The translations under genes and the position numbers were made by a program. From assembly GCF_004348345.1 (NCBI RefSeq), contig NZ_SMJZ01000072.1, forward strand, positions 1 to 38,194: a stretch of DNA of 38,194 nucleotides, read 5' to 3'. The notes beneath the pieces were generated by a model. That model saw nothing but the letters and a program-made list of their open reading frames with translations. It was not told the origin of the DNA and made no database searches. This DNA comes from Nonomuraea longispora. GTDB taxonomy: Bacteria > Actinomycetota > Actinomycetes > Streptosporangiales > Streptosporangiaceae. Below are positions 7,414 through 16,848 of this stretch, piece by piece. How positions within the stretch are numbered: position 1 is the first letter of the stretch; each line of letters opens with the position of its first letter.

Positions 7414-8325
7414 TCAGCGTGTCTCGGGGAACTGAACGTTCGCACCAACCGGGTCGACGTCCATTTGCTGGATGTGCCAGTCATTACCCACTTCTGGCGC
7501 GATCAAATCCTGCGAATCCGATGCAGAAAACGCAAGAACCGCGGGACCCGCTCCCGAAACGACCGCGGGCACACCCACCGCACGCAGACGTTCTACCAGA
7601 TGCGCGCTCTCCGGCATGGCAGGCGCGCGGTAAGACTGGTGGAGCCGATCTTCTGTCGCGGCGAGCAGAATCTCCCGCTCGGGCCGTCGGGTCAGCGCGG
7701 CGATCAGCAACGCGGCCCTGCCGGCGTTGAAGGAGGCGTCCTTGTGGGGCACGTCCTTCGGCAACAGCTCCCGTGCCGCCTCCGTGGACAGCCGGGTCGA
7801 CGGGACCACGACCACCGGGCGGATGCGCTCGTCGGGAGTCACTTTCACCATACGCGGCACGCCCGTGTGCTCGTACCAGGCCACGGTCAGCCCTCCGGCC
7901 AGGCAGGGAGCGACGTTGTCGGGATGGCCCTCCATCTCGGTGGCCAGCGCGAAGACGTCGTCGTCAGAGAATTCCGCGGCGCCGGACAACGCCCGCGCGG
8001 CGAGGATGCCCGCGCACACGGCCGCCGACGACGACCCGAGCCCGCGCGCGTGCGGAATCGCGTTGCGGCACCGCATGCGGATCCCGGCCGGCTGGGCCCC
8101 GCCCATGCGGGCGAACGCCGTGCGCATGGCCCTGACGACCAGGTGGCCCTCGCCGAGATCGACCTCCCCGGCGCCCTCGCCCTCCACGGTGACGGTGACC
8201 TCCGGCTCGGCGGTGAGCGTGACCTCGACCTCGTCGTACAGGCTCAGTGCCAACCCGAGCGCGTCGTAGCCCGGCCCCAGGTTGGCCGATGTGGCGGGCA
8301 CGCGGATCTGAACGGTGCTGCTCAC
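7414..8325 (-). CDS. thrB: Homoserine kinase
   Basis: Phosphorylates L-homoserine to O-phosphohomoserine for threonine synthesis; cytosolic. The protein is 303 residues and belongs to the GHMP kinase superfamily. Visible are the N-terminal PATSANLGPGYDALGLAL, the ATP-binding P-x3-GLGSSSAA motif at 91-102, and the C-terminal GHMP motif VSGAGPAVLAF. The GTG at 8325 is preferred over the in-frame GTG at 8346 because GAGGGAAAC places a ribosome site 5 bases ahead and homologues begin with S-x-x-VxVRVPATSANLG. It lies 54 bases after thrC and is probably co-transcribed with it. Confidence 0.95.
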   Translation of the reverse strand: MSSTVQIRVPATSANLGPGYDALGLALSLYDEVEVTLTAEPEVTVTVEGEGAGEVDLGEGHLVVRAMRTAFARMGGAQPAGIRMRCRNAIPHARGLGSSSAAVCAGILAARALSGAAEFSDDDVFALATEMEGHPDNVAPCLAGGLTVAWYEHTGVPRMVKVTPDERIRPVVVVPSTRLSTEAARELLPKDVPHKDASFNAGRAALLIAALTRRPEREILLAATEDRLHQSYRAPAMPESAHLVERLRAVGVPAVVSGAGPAVLAFSASDSQDLIAPEVGNDWHIQQMDVDPVGANVQFPETR

Positions 8326-8379
8326 GTTTCCCTCATGATTCCTCACTTCCCCCGTGGTCCCCGCCGCCCCTGCGTGACG

Positions 8380-9438
<1,059 letters not shown>

Positions 9439-9470
9439 GATGGACTCCCTACCTGCGGTGTTCGGCACAG

Positions 9471-9476
9471 AGTGTA
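9471..9476 (-). promoter_or_regulatory. Candidate thrC -10 box
   Basis: TACACT (TANNNT) reads on the minus strand about 33 bases before the thrC start, leaving a short leader that contains the GGGAG site. No good -35 is seen. Further upstream, CGCGTCC (9503-9509) and GGACGCG (9517-9523) form a 7-bp inverted repeat in this divergent gap (9439-9620), a possible operator. A separate thrC promoter would be needed since the gene is cut off from hom. Confidence 0.3.
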
Positions 9477-9620
9477 CGGGGTGCGGACGACCGTCGCGGA
9501 GCCGCGTCCACAGGACGGACGCGGGTCTCGTACCCCTGCCCGGAACAGCCGTTGGACAGGGGCACTATTCAGGAAATTCTCAGCATCTCCCGATAAGGTC
9601 TCGGCCAGGGGGTCACCACC

Positions 9621-11099
9621 ATGAACGCGCGTCCTGCTCTGAGGCAGAACGACTATTCACCAGTAGCGGTTCCGCAGCTCGGCGCCTGGTCACCCGACCT
9701 GTCCGTGAGCGTGGTGATACCGGCTCACGGCGGCCAGGGACTCGAACTGACGCTGGCGGCGCTGGCCGCGCAGACGTACCCGGATCACCTCATGGAGGTC
9801 CTGGTCGTCGACGACGGCAGCGATCCGCCGATCCGGCTTCCCGAGCTCAGGCCGGTCAACACCCGCGTCGTCCGTGTACGCGACGGGTGGGGCATCTCCA
9901 ACGCCGTCAACACCGGCGTCAAGGCCGCCGACGGCGAGATCATCCAGCGGCTCGACGCCGACATGGTGGCCTGCCGCGAGCACATCGAGGCCATGGCCCG
10001 CTGGCACCACGCGACCGACTACCTGGTCAGCATCGGGATGAAGAAGTTCGTCGACACGCCGCCGGTGACGCCGCGCCAGGTCTTCACGGCGCGGCGCCTG
10101 GACGAGGTGTTCGATCTGGCCGAGGCCCTGCCCAGCTCCACCGAGGCGACGATCGCGAAGACCGACGGGCTGCGCAAGAGCCGCAATCCCTACCACGTGT
10201 GCACGGGGCCGACCTTCGCGCTGCCCAGGGAGGTCTTCCACGCCGTGGGCGGCCTCGACCCGAACGTGGTGCGCGGCGAGGACACCGAGTTCTCCTACCG
10301 GCTGGCGATGTACGGCGTGGTGTTCGTGCCAGAGATGGAGGCGCAGGCCGTGCACCTGGGGCTGCCCTCGCAACATCGTGACAGGGAGCGCGCCGTGCGG
10401 GCGGTCGAGCCGTACCTGGCGCACCGGATCCCGCTGCGCAGGGACCTGCGCAAGGACCGCGGGCGGCGCTGGCTGGTGCCGTACGTGGAGATCGTGCTCG
10501 ACGTGGCCGGCGCGGCCGAGTCGGTGGTGCGGCGGGCGGTGGCGGCGGCGCTGGACGGCAAGCTGCAGGACGTCGTGGTGACGCTGGCCGGGCCGTGGTC
10601 GCGGCTGGACGACGAGCATCGCGCGACGTTGTCCGACCCGGACTTCGAGCTGCGGCTGATGCGTGACCTGTTCGCGCACGACGAACGGGTACGCCTCATC
10701 GACGAGGCCGCCCCGACGCCCGCGCCGACGCCCTTCCGCTACCGGGGCCCCGTGGACGTGCCGCTGCACCGGGCGACGCTGGAGCGCATGATCGAGTCGG
10801 TGCAGAAGGACCTCGCGGGCGTGCTGGTCGTGGACCTCCCCGACGGGCGGACCGCCCGGCTCGAACGCACCTCGGCGCTCGGCCGCGCCCTGCTCCTGAC
10901 GGACGGCGGCACGGACGACGGCACGGACGACGACGACGTCATCGGCACCACCCACGGCGTACGCCACGAGCCGCCCGACCGCTACTGGCCGGCGCCGCCC
11001 GCGCCGGAGCCCGTCACCATCCCCGCCCAGGTGACGGCCGCGGAGCCGCCGGAGAAAACCCTGCTCAGGCGCCTGAGATCGGCCCTGCGCCCCGGCTGA
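9621..11099 (+). CDS. Two-domain family 2 glycosyltransferase
   Basis: The protein is 492 residues with a GT-A fold family-2 domain at ~28-290: the SVSVVIPAHGG entry strand, nucleotide-binding VVDDGSDPP (62-70), the metal-binding DAD at 112-114, and the GEDTEFSYRL acceptor/base motif at 219-228 followed by a conserved AVHLG histidine. The C-terminal 200 residues (VVVTLAGPWSRL, LSDPDFELRL, LERTSALGRALL) repeat the plan of the C-terminus of the protein at 11137-12807, so the two are paralogues. No membrane segment is seen. Donor and acceptor are unknown. It starts at ATG 9621 after a GGGGGT stretch. The gene runs opposite to its neighbours thrC and the 11137 gene. Surface glycan or glycoprotein synthesis is inferred from context. 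Confidence 0.85.
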   Translation: MNARPALRQNDYSPVAVPQLGAWSPDLSVSVVIPAHGGQGLELTLAALAAQTYPDHLMEVLVVDDGSDPPIRLPELRPVNTRVVRVRDGWGISNAVNTGVKAADGEIIQRLDADMVACREHIEAMARWHHATDYLVSIGMKKFVDTPPVTPRQVFTARRLDEVFDLAEALPSSTEATIAKTDGLRKSRNPYHVCTGPTFALPREVFHAVGGLDPNVVRGEDTEFSYRLAMYGVVFVPEMEAQAVHLGLPSQHRDRERAVRAVEPYLAHRIPLRRDLRKDRGRRWLVPYVEIVLDVAGAAESVVRRAVAAALDGKLQDVVVTLAGPWSRLDDEHRATLSDPDFELRLMRDLFAHDERVRLIDEAAPTPAPTPFRYRGPVDVPLHRATLERMIESVQKDLAGVLVVDLPDGRTARLERTSALGRALLLTDGGTDDGTDDDDVIGTTHGVRHEPPDRYWPAPPAPEPVTIPAQVTAAEPPEKTLLRRLRSALRPG

Positions 11100-11104
11100 C
11101 GGCA

Positions 11105-11132
11105 CGCGGGGCGGGGGCGCCTGATCCCCGCG
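11105..11132. terminator. Bidirectional hairpin between convergent glycosyltransferase genes
   Basis: CGCGGGG (11105-11111) pairs with CCCCGCG (11126-11132), loop 14 bases, in the 37-base gap between two convergent stops. It would serve both strands. Confidence 0.6.
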
Positions 11133-11136
11133 GTGG

Positions 11137-12807
11137 TCAGCCGCCCAGGCGCCCGCGCAGGGCGCGCTTCATGGTGGTGGACACCAGCACGCGCAGACTT
11201 CGCTGGGCGCGGTTGGCGGCGGCGATCTGGCGGCGCAGAGTGCCGACCTCGCGGCGCAGCTCGACCGCGCTCTTGCGCCAGCGCCCCGACTCCTCTTTCC
11301 ACCTCGCCACCTGCGCCCGCAGCCGCTCGTTCTCGTCGGCGCGCCTGGCGACCTCCGCCTGCGCCTCGACGCGGGCCTTGTACGCGGCCCGCCGCCTGGT
11401 CGGCGGCGTGGGCTCGGTGGTGAAGCCGTAGCTCTCGCCCTCGACCCAGGCGACTCCCGACACGGTGTCCACGGCGTCGTCGAGGTCCTCGTCCGGGTCC
11501 GCCACAAGGCGCGCCCTGGCGAAGGCCGACGTACGTTCGAGCCGGGCGGCGACGACGCCGTCCGCCGACTCGTGCAGCAGGACGTTGACCAGGCCGAGCC
11601 CTTCGTCACGGGCCAGGTCGAGCAGGCGGGCGACGGTGTCCTCGCCGGGCGCCCAGCCGGGCGGCAACCGCAGCACGAAGGGCACGGACGGGTCGATCTG
11701 CTCGGTGGACGCCAGGCGTACCCGGTGTTCGTGCGCGTAGTGGCCGTGGACCAGCACCAGTTCGAGGTCGGGGTCCTTCAGCGGCGCGCGGCGTTCGCCG
11801 CCGAGCCGCTCCCACGGGCCGACGAGGAGCACGGACAGATCGGGGACGGTGCCGGCGAGCAGGGCGTCCACCGCGGGCCGCACGGTGTCGTACCCGGCCG
11901 TGCCGTCCATCACCACGCTGATGTACGGGATCTTCCACCGCCGCGCGGGATGGCCGCGCAACCAGCGGTAGGCCGGGATGCGGTCGGCCACGAACGCGTG
12001 GCTCACCCGGTCGATGGGCTGCTTGTCGCGCATCCGCATGGTCGGCCCGAGGTGGTAGGCGCGGGCCCGCGGCTCGGGTACGAACACCGCCCCCGCCTGG
12101 GCGAGGCGGTAGCCCAGCTCGGTGTCCTGGCCGAGGATCAGGTCGTCGTCCATCGGGCCCGCCGCCGCGACCAGGCGGGCGTTGACGGAGGTCGCGCCGC
12201 CGACGTGCAGGCTGAACGGGCGCTGCGGGTCGGCGGTGAGCCCGTCGGTGCGCTCCACCAGGTCGACGATCCAGGCGTGCGGCTCGGCCGGCTCGAACGC
12301 CGCCTCCGGATCGTCAGGCAGCACCTCGGGCAGTGGGGCCTCGGTGAATCTGATGTAGCCGGTCACGACGACGTAGGGGGCGGCGTGGTGCCAGCGCATG
12401 TGCGCCTCGATCGCGCCTGGCGTGAGCACCACGTCGGAGTCGAGCCAGTGGATCACGTCGCCGGTGGCCTCGGCGAGCCCGGCGTTGCGGGCGGCGGCCC
12501 TGCCCGGCTTGTCGCAGACGACCAGGCGGGCCGCCGTGCCCCCGGGCAGGCGCAGCGGGGGCGAGGTGCCGTTGTCGACGACGATGATCTCGGTCAGCTC
12601 CGCGGGGTAGCTCTGCCGCGCCAACCCCTGCAGCACCAGGTCGAGCTTGTCCTGGCCGCCGTAGGCGGGGATGACCACGCTGACCGTGAGCTGCGGAGTG
12701 AGGAGCTCGGGAGGGCCGAGCACCCGGTAGTCGTTGCCACGCACCCTCACCCGGCCGGTGGAGGTGCGCTGGGCGGGCGTGCCGCCGGCGTCCCTCGGTG
12801 GCGTCAT
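11137..12807 (-). CDS. Two-domain family 2 glycosyltransferase with C-terminal coiled coil
   Basis: The protein is 556 residues, starting at ATG 12807, which overlaps the upstream stop (ATGA) with GGAAG just before. The GT-A domain (~38-300) has TVSVVIPAYGG, IIVVDNGTSPP, RAAARNAGLAEATG, the metal-binding DSD (123-125) and GQDTELGYRL followed by AYHLG. The middle region (LLVGPWERLGGERRAPLKDPDLELVL; LERTSAFARARL) matches the C-terminal part of the 9621 gene. The last ~85 residues form a charged coiled coil (AEVARRADENERLRAQVARW) and end in a basic tail, perhaps for partner or membrane-surface binding. Substrates are unknown. It forms an operon with the 12804-13895 gene. Confidence 0.85.
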   Translation of the reverse strand: MTPPRDAGGTPAQRTSTGRVRVRGNDYRVLGPPELLTPQLTVSVVIPAYGGQDKLDLVLQGLARQSYPAELTEIIVVDNGTSPPLRLPGGTAARLVVCDKPGRAAARNAGLAEATGDVIHWLDSDVVLTPGAIEAHMRWHHAAPYVVVTGYIRFTEAPLPEVLPDDPEAAFEPAEPHAWIVDLVERTDGLTADPQRPFSLHVGGATSVNARLVAAAGPMDDDLILGQDTELGYRLAQAGAVFVPEPRARAYHLGPTMRMRDKQPIDRVSHAFVADRIPAYRWLRGHPARRWKIPYISVVMDGTAGYDTVRPAVDALLAGTVPDLSVLLVGPWERLGGERRAPLKDPDLELVLVHGHYAHEHRVRLASTEQIDPSVPFVLRLPPGWAPGEDTVARLLDLARDEGLGLVNVLLHESADGVVAARLERTSAFARARLVADPDEDLDDAVDTVSGVAWVEGESYGFTTEPTPPTRRRAAYKARVEAQAEVARRADENERLRAQVARWKEESGRWRKSAVELRREVGTLRRQIAAANRAQRSLRVLVSTTMKRALRGRLGG

Positions 12808-13895
12808 GCGGCTTCCATCAGCAGGCTCGGGCGGAAGCCACGCCACTGGTTGGCGGCGACCTTGAGGAAGTGGGCGAGCGGCAGTTGCCAGGTGTGGTCG
12901 CTGCTGAGCCCTCTGCGCAGGACGTAACCCAGCCCGTGGGTACGGTAGATCCGCGCGCCTGCCTTCTGCGCGGCTTTCAGGAACTCGAGATCGACGGCAC
13001 GCGGCACAGCAGGAAATCCCCCTATTTCCTCAAATTTTGCAAGAGAAACCATGATCGTTCCTCCGGCCACGTGATCGGACCACACCTCGCTCGGATAACG
13101 CGCCCCGCTCGCGAACGTCGTACGCCTGATCGTCGCCTTCAGCGGCTCCAGGTAGAAGAACTCGGCGGTCGTGCCCACCACGTCGGCGCCGGTGTAGGAC
13201 ATCGCCATGAACAGGTCGGCCAAGTGGCGGGGACCGTACCAGTCGTCGTCGTCCCACTTCGCCAGATGGTCGCCGCTCGCCTGGGCGGCCGTGCGGTTGA
13301 GCACCTCGCCGAACGGCACCGACGCGTCGGCCTCGATCCACCTCACCGGCAGCGAGCACGCCTCGACCGCCTCGCTCACCTGCTCGAACCCCACCCCGTG
13401 CAGGCCCAGCAGCACCTCCACCTCGACGTCGCGCTGGCGTTCCATCTGGGCGAGCGCGGCGCCGATCAGGCCGGACCGTTTGCTCGACATGACGATGCTG
13501 ATCTTCGGGCGGGCCGGAAGCGGGTGCGCCAGCCGGCGCAGGCGTACGCTGTGCTCCTCCCGCCGCAGGTCGGCGAGGGATCGCGCGGTGCCGTCGGCGG
13601 CGTGGCGGAGCCAGTCGCGGTCGGTGAGCAGCGCGGCGAGGCCGGCCGGCACCCAGGGCTCGGCGCGTTCGGCCGTCAGCGGGACGCCCGCGGCGGCCAG
13701 GCTCAGCAGGCCGTCGAGCGGCACGGCGGCGGCGGGCCACTCCACCTCCAGGCCGCGCAGCGGGCGCAGCCCCGGCACGTCGGGCGGCTGCCCGTCGGCC
13801 GCCCACTGCCCGTCTGCCCAGCGCAGGCGGCCCAGCCCCTTCTCCGGCGTGCGCGCGAAGCCGCCGGGGGTGGCGGCGGGTGGGGTGGCGGACAT
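12804..13895 (-). CDS. Family 2 glycosyltransferase with DDDD motif
   Basis: The protein is 363 residues. An N-terminal ~125-residue region without a recognised domain precedes a GT-A domain starting at KISIVMSSKRSG (131). The acidic KWDDDDWYGPRHLADL at 213-228 is the metal/nucleotide-sugar motif of this family-2 subgroup (often found in capsular or teichoic glycan enzymes). The later VDLEFL/RTHGLGYVLRRG carries the acceptor-side residues. The ATG at 13895 has GGAG 9 bases upstream. The stop overlaps the next glycosyltransferase start, so both are likely made together. The substrate is not predictable. Confidence 0.82.
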   Translation of the reverse strand: MSATPPAATPGGFARTPEKGLGRLRWADGQWAADGQPPDVPGLRPLRGLEVEWPAAAVPLDGLLSLAAAGVPLTAERAEPWVPAGLAALLTDRDWLRHAADGTARSLADLRREEHSVRLRRLAHPLPARPKISIVMSSKRSGLIGAALAQMERQRDVEVEVLLGLHGVGFEQVSEAVEACSLPVRWIEADASVPFGEVLNRTAAQASGDHLAKWDDDDWYGPRHLADLFMAMSYTGADVVGTTAEFFYLEPLKATIRRTTFASGARYPSEVWSDHVAGGTIMVSLAKFEEIGGFPAVPRAVDLEFLKAAQKAGARIYRTHGLGYVLRRGLSSDHTWQLPLAHFLKVAANQWRGFRPSLLMEAA

Positions 13896-14013
13896 GGAAG
13901 GGCGCTCCTCGAACGCTCGGGACCCGGTCGGCGCCTACCTTACGCCCGATCTACCTGTCGCTGAGCAAACCTGTCAGAATCGGCGGCCGATCTCTGGCGA
14001 CGCCGTGGGGCTG

Positions 14014-14035
14014 GCACCGCGTGACGACGCGGTGC
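14014..14035 (-). terminator. Hairpin downstream of hom
   Basis: A perfect 9-bp stem, GCACCGCGT (14014-14022) with ACGCGGTGC (14027-14035), has a GACG tetraloop; ACGCC/GGCGT (14000-14004, 14036-14040) could extend it after an interior loop. It starts 16 bases past the hom stop. It separates hom from the glycosyltransferase operon, marking a boundary where thrC would normally follow. Confidence 0.75.
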
Positions 14036-14051
14036 GGCGTGCCCGGACGTG

Positions 14052-15341
14052 CTAGTCGTCGCCCTCCACCCGCATGAGACTGGCCACCGCGCGGACGATG
14101 TCGAGCTCGCGCAGCCCCTCCATCGTCGCCGACAGCGCGGCGTCGGTGGCGCGGTGCGTGACGATGACGAGCTGGGCGTCGTCGCCGTGGCCCTCCTGGC
14201 GCACCGTCTGGATGGACACGTCGTGCTTGGCGAACAACTCGGCCACCCGCGCCAGCACGCCGGGCTTGTCGGCCACGTCGAGGGCCACGTGGCAGCGCGT
14301 GACGGTCTCCCCCATCGGGTGCACCGCCAGGTCGGCGTAGGTGGACTCGTCGGGCCCGCGCGTGCCGGCCAGGCGGTTGCGGGCCACGGCCACGAGGTCG
14401 CCGAGCACCGCGGAGGCCGTCGGCGCCCCGCCCGCGCCCTTGCCGTAGAACATGAGCTGCCCCGCCGACTCGGCCTCCACGAAGACCGCGTTGTACGCCT
14501 CGCGCACCCCGGCCAGCGGATGCGACCTGGGGATCATCGCCGGGTGCACCCGCACCCCGAAGGAACGGCCGTCGTCGGACCGGGCGCAGATCGCCAGCAG
14601 CTTGATGACGTAGCCCATGTCCTTGGCCGAGGCCACGTCGGTGGCGGTGATCTCGGTGATGCCCTCGCGGTGCACCTCGGCGGCCGTGACGCGGCTGTGG
14701 TAGGCGAGCCCGGCGAGGATCGCGGCCTTGGCGGCGGCGTCGAAGCCCTCGATGTCGGCCGTCGGGTCGGCCTCGGCGTAGCCGAGCGTCTGCGCCTCCT
14801 CCAGGGCGTCGGTGAAGGACCCGCCCGTGGTGTCCATCTTGTCGAGGATGTAGTTGGTGGTGCCGTTGACGATGCCCAGCACCCGCTTGACGTGGTCGCC
14901 CGCCAGCGACTCGCGCAGCGGCCGCAGCAGCGGGATGGCGCCGGCCACGCTGGCCTCGAAGTAGAGGTCGCCGTTGCCCCGGCGGGCGGCTTCGTACAGG
15001 CTTGCGCCGTCCTCGGCCAGCAGCGCCTTGTTGGCGGTCACCACCGACTTGCCGCCCGCCAGGGCGGCGACGATCAGCGAGCGGGCCGGCTCGATGCCGC
15101 CGATGACCTCGACCACGATGTCGATGTCGTCTCGGGTCACCAGCGCCTCGGCGTCGGTGGTGAACAGCTCGGGGGCGATCTCGACGTCGCGCTTGCGGCC
15201 CAGGCGCCGCACGGCGACGCCGGCCAGTTCGAGCGGGGCGCCGATGCGTGCGGCCAGGTCGCCGGCCTGCTCGTGCATGAGCCTGATGACCTGCGAGCCG
15301 ACGACGCCACAACCCAGCAGCGCCACTTTCAGCGGTTTCAC
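14052..15341 (-). CDS. hom: Homoserine dehydrogenase
   Basis: Reduces aspartate semialdehyde to homoserine with NAD(P)H, the branch point to threonine and methionine. The protein is 429 residues. It shows the Rossmann GCGVVG at 10-15, the catalytic-domain GIVNGTTNYIL and EADPTADIEGFDAAAK motifs, and a C-terminal ACT domain (~345-425) that normally gives threonine feedback inhibition. The GTG at 15341 overlaps the lysA stop (GTGA) and has AGGGGG 5 bases before it. It is co-transcribed with lysA. No thrC follows directly, unlike in most relatives. Confidence 0.96.
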   Translation of the reverse strand: MKPLKVALLGCGVVGSQVIRLMHEQAGDLAARIGAPLELAGVAVRRLGRKRDVEIAPELFTTDAEALVTRDDIDIVVEVIGGIEPARSLIVAALAGGKSVVTANKALLAEDGASLYEAARRGNGDLYFEASVAGAIPLLRPLRESLAGDHVKRVLGIVNGTTNYILDKMDTTGGSFTDALEEAQTLGYAEADPTADIEGFDAAAKAAILAGLAYHSRVTAAEVHREGITEITATDVASAKDMGYVIKLLAICARSDDGRSFGVRVHPAMIPRSHPLAGVREAYNAVFVEAESAGQLMFYGKGAGGAPTASAVLGDLVAVARNRLAGTRGPDESTYADLAVHPMGETVTRCHVALDVADKPGVLARVAELFAKHDVSIQTVRQEGHGDDAQLVIVTHRATDAALSATMEGLRELDIVRAVASLMRVEGDD

Positions 15342-16723
15342 AGCTGCCCCCTCAACAGGTCGTCCTCGGTCTCACCTTGCACGATCACGCGGCACTCGCC
15401 GCGCGAGACGGCCACCACGGCGGGTCTGGGCAGGTAGTTGTAGTTGCTGGCCAGCGAACGGCAGTAGGCGCCGGTCGCCGCCACCGCGATCAGGTCGCCG
15501 GGGGCGAGGTCGGCGGGCAGGTGGCAGTCGCGCACGATGATGTCGCCGCTCTCGCAGTGCTTGCCGACCAGGCGGCTGAGCACGGGCTGGGCCTGGCTCT
15601 CACGGCTGGCCAGCACGGCGGTGTATTCGGCGCCGTAGAGCGCCGTGCGCACGTTGTCGCTCATGCCGCCGTCGATGCTCACGTAGGTGCGCAGGCCCTC
15701 GACGTCCTTGACGGTGCCGACCTCGTAGAGGGTGATGCCGCCGGGGCCGACGATCGTGCGCCCGGGCTCGACCGTGAGGCGCGGCACGGGCAGGCCCGCG
15801 TCGACGCAGACCTTGGTGACGATCTCGCGCAGGCCGTCGGCCAGCTCCTTGATGTCGGGCGCCTCGTCGCCGTCGATGTAGGCGATGCCGTAGCCGCCGC
15901 CCAGGTCGAGCTCGGGCAGCACCACGCCGTGCTCATCCTTGATCTGCACGAGCAGGGTGGTCAGCCGGCGCGCCGCCACCTCGAACCCGGCGGTGTCGAC
16001 GATCTGGGAGCCGATGTGCGAGTGCAGCCCGACGAGTTGGAGCTGCGGCAGCGCGAGGATGCGGCGTACGGCCTCAGCGGCGGCGCCGGAGTTGAGCGAC
16101 AATCCGAACTTCTGGTCGTCGTGGGCCGTCGCGATGAACTCGTGGGTGTGCGCCTCGACCCCGGTGGTCACCCTGACCATCACCTTGGGCCGCCTGCCGA
16201 GCCGCTCGGCGTGGTAGCCGAGGCGGGCGATCTCCTCGAACGAGTCGACCACGATGTGCCCGACGCCGGCCTCCAGAGCCCTGGTCAGCTCGGCGGCGGA
16301 CTTGTTGTTGCCGTGCATGGTGATGCGGCCGGGCGGGAACCCGACGCTCAGCGCGACGGCCAGCTCGCCGCCGCTGGCCACGTCGAGGCCGAGGCCCTCG
16401 TCGTGCAGCCAGCGCACGATCTCCTTGCACAGGAACGCCTTGCCGGCGTAGTGGACGTCGGAGTCGGCGAACGCCGTGGCGTAGTCGCGCATGCGCGAGC
16501 GCACGTCGTCCTCGTCGAGGACGTAGAGCGGGGTGCCGTGGTCGCGGGCCAGGTCGCGGACGTCCACGCCGCCGACGGTGAGCGCGCCCTGCGGGGCGCG
16601 CGCCGACGTTCGGGACCAGATCGCGGGGTTGATGCGGTTGATGTCGGCGGGCGCCAGCGGCGGGCGCTCGTGGGGCATCATCTCGGCGTGGCGGTCCCCG
16701 GCGGGATGGACGTATCGACTCAC
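15338..16723 (-). CDS. lysA: Diaminopimelate decarboxylase
   Basis: PLP enzyme making L-lysine from meso-diaminopimelate. The protein is 461 residues. PLP lysine K95 lies in HYAGKAFL; others are HSHIGSQI, the glycine loop DLGGGYGIAY, EPGRTIVG, and the second-subunit active-site CESGDII and GAYCRSLASNYN. I chose GTG 16723 (VSRYVHPAGDRHAE), which matches relatives; 22 codons of open frame upstream are probably not translated. No ribosome site precedes it, and a TAGCCT -10 box lies 7 bases upstream, so the message may be leaderless. Confidence 0.95.
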   Translation of the reverse strand: MSRYVHPAGDRHAEMMPHERPPLAPADINRINPAIWSRTSARAPQGALTVGGVDVRDLARDHGTPLYVLDEDDVRSRMRDYATAFADSDVHYAGKAFLCKEIVRWLHDEGLGLDVASGGELAVALSVGFPPGRITMHGNNKSAAELTRALEAGVGHIVVDSFEEIARLGYHAERLGRRPKVMVRVTTGVEAHTHEFIATAHDDQKFGLSLNSGAAAEAVRRILALPQLQLVGLHSHIGSQIVDTAGFEVAARRLTTLLVQIKDEHGVVLPELDLGGGYGIAYIDGDEAPDIKELADGLREIVTKVCVDAGLPVPRLTVEPGRTIVGPGGITLYEVGTVKDVEGLRTYVSIDGGMSDNVRTALYGAEYTAVLASRESQAQPVLSRLVGKHCESGDIIVRDCHLPADLAPGDLIAVAATGAYCRSLASNYNYLPRPAVVAVSRGECRVIVQGETEDDLLRGQL

Positions 16724-16730
16724 CCGATCG

Positions 16731-16736
16731 AGGCTA
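16731..16736 (-). promoter_or_regulatory. Candidate -10 box of a leaderless lysA-hom transcript
   Basis: TAGCCT (TANNNT) on the minus strand ends exactly 7 bases before the GTG of lysA, which would place the transcript start at the start codon. This agrees with the absence of a ribosome site. No clear -35 is visible. Confidence 0.45.
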
Positions 16737-16799
16737 TCGGAACCGCCAGCCCTCCCAGGACTCGTGACCACGGATCGAGACGGGATCACGCCTTGGGAG

Positions 16800-16840
16800 G
16801 GATATTTTTACGCCATTTCGCCGTTTGGCCGGATATTTTT
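16800..16840. repeat. AT-rich direct repeats upstream of lysA
   Basis: GGATATTTTT occurs at 16800-16809 and again at 16831-16840, 31 bases apart (about three helical turns), in an otherwise GC-rich sequence. They sit between the NrtL-like stop and the putative lysA promoter, about 65-105 bases upstream of the -10. A paired binding site for a regulator of lysA-hom is possible. Confidence 0.4.
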
Positions 16841-16848
16841 GTGAGCCG

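Noticed and set aside
6953..7484. Minus-strand frames between thrB and rho as a possible gene
   Set aside because: The frames have no ribosome site, overlap thrB, and show no family features; treated as rho leader.
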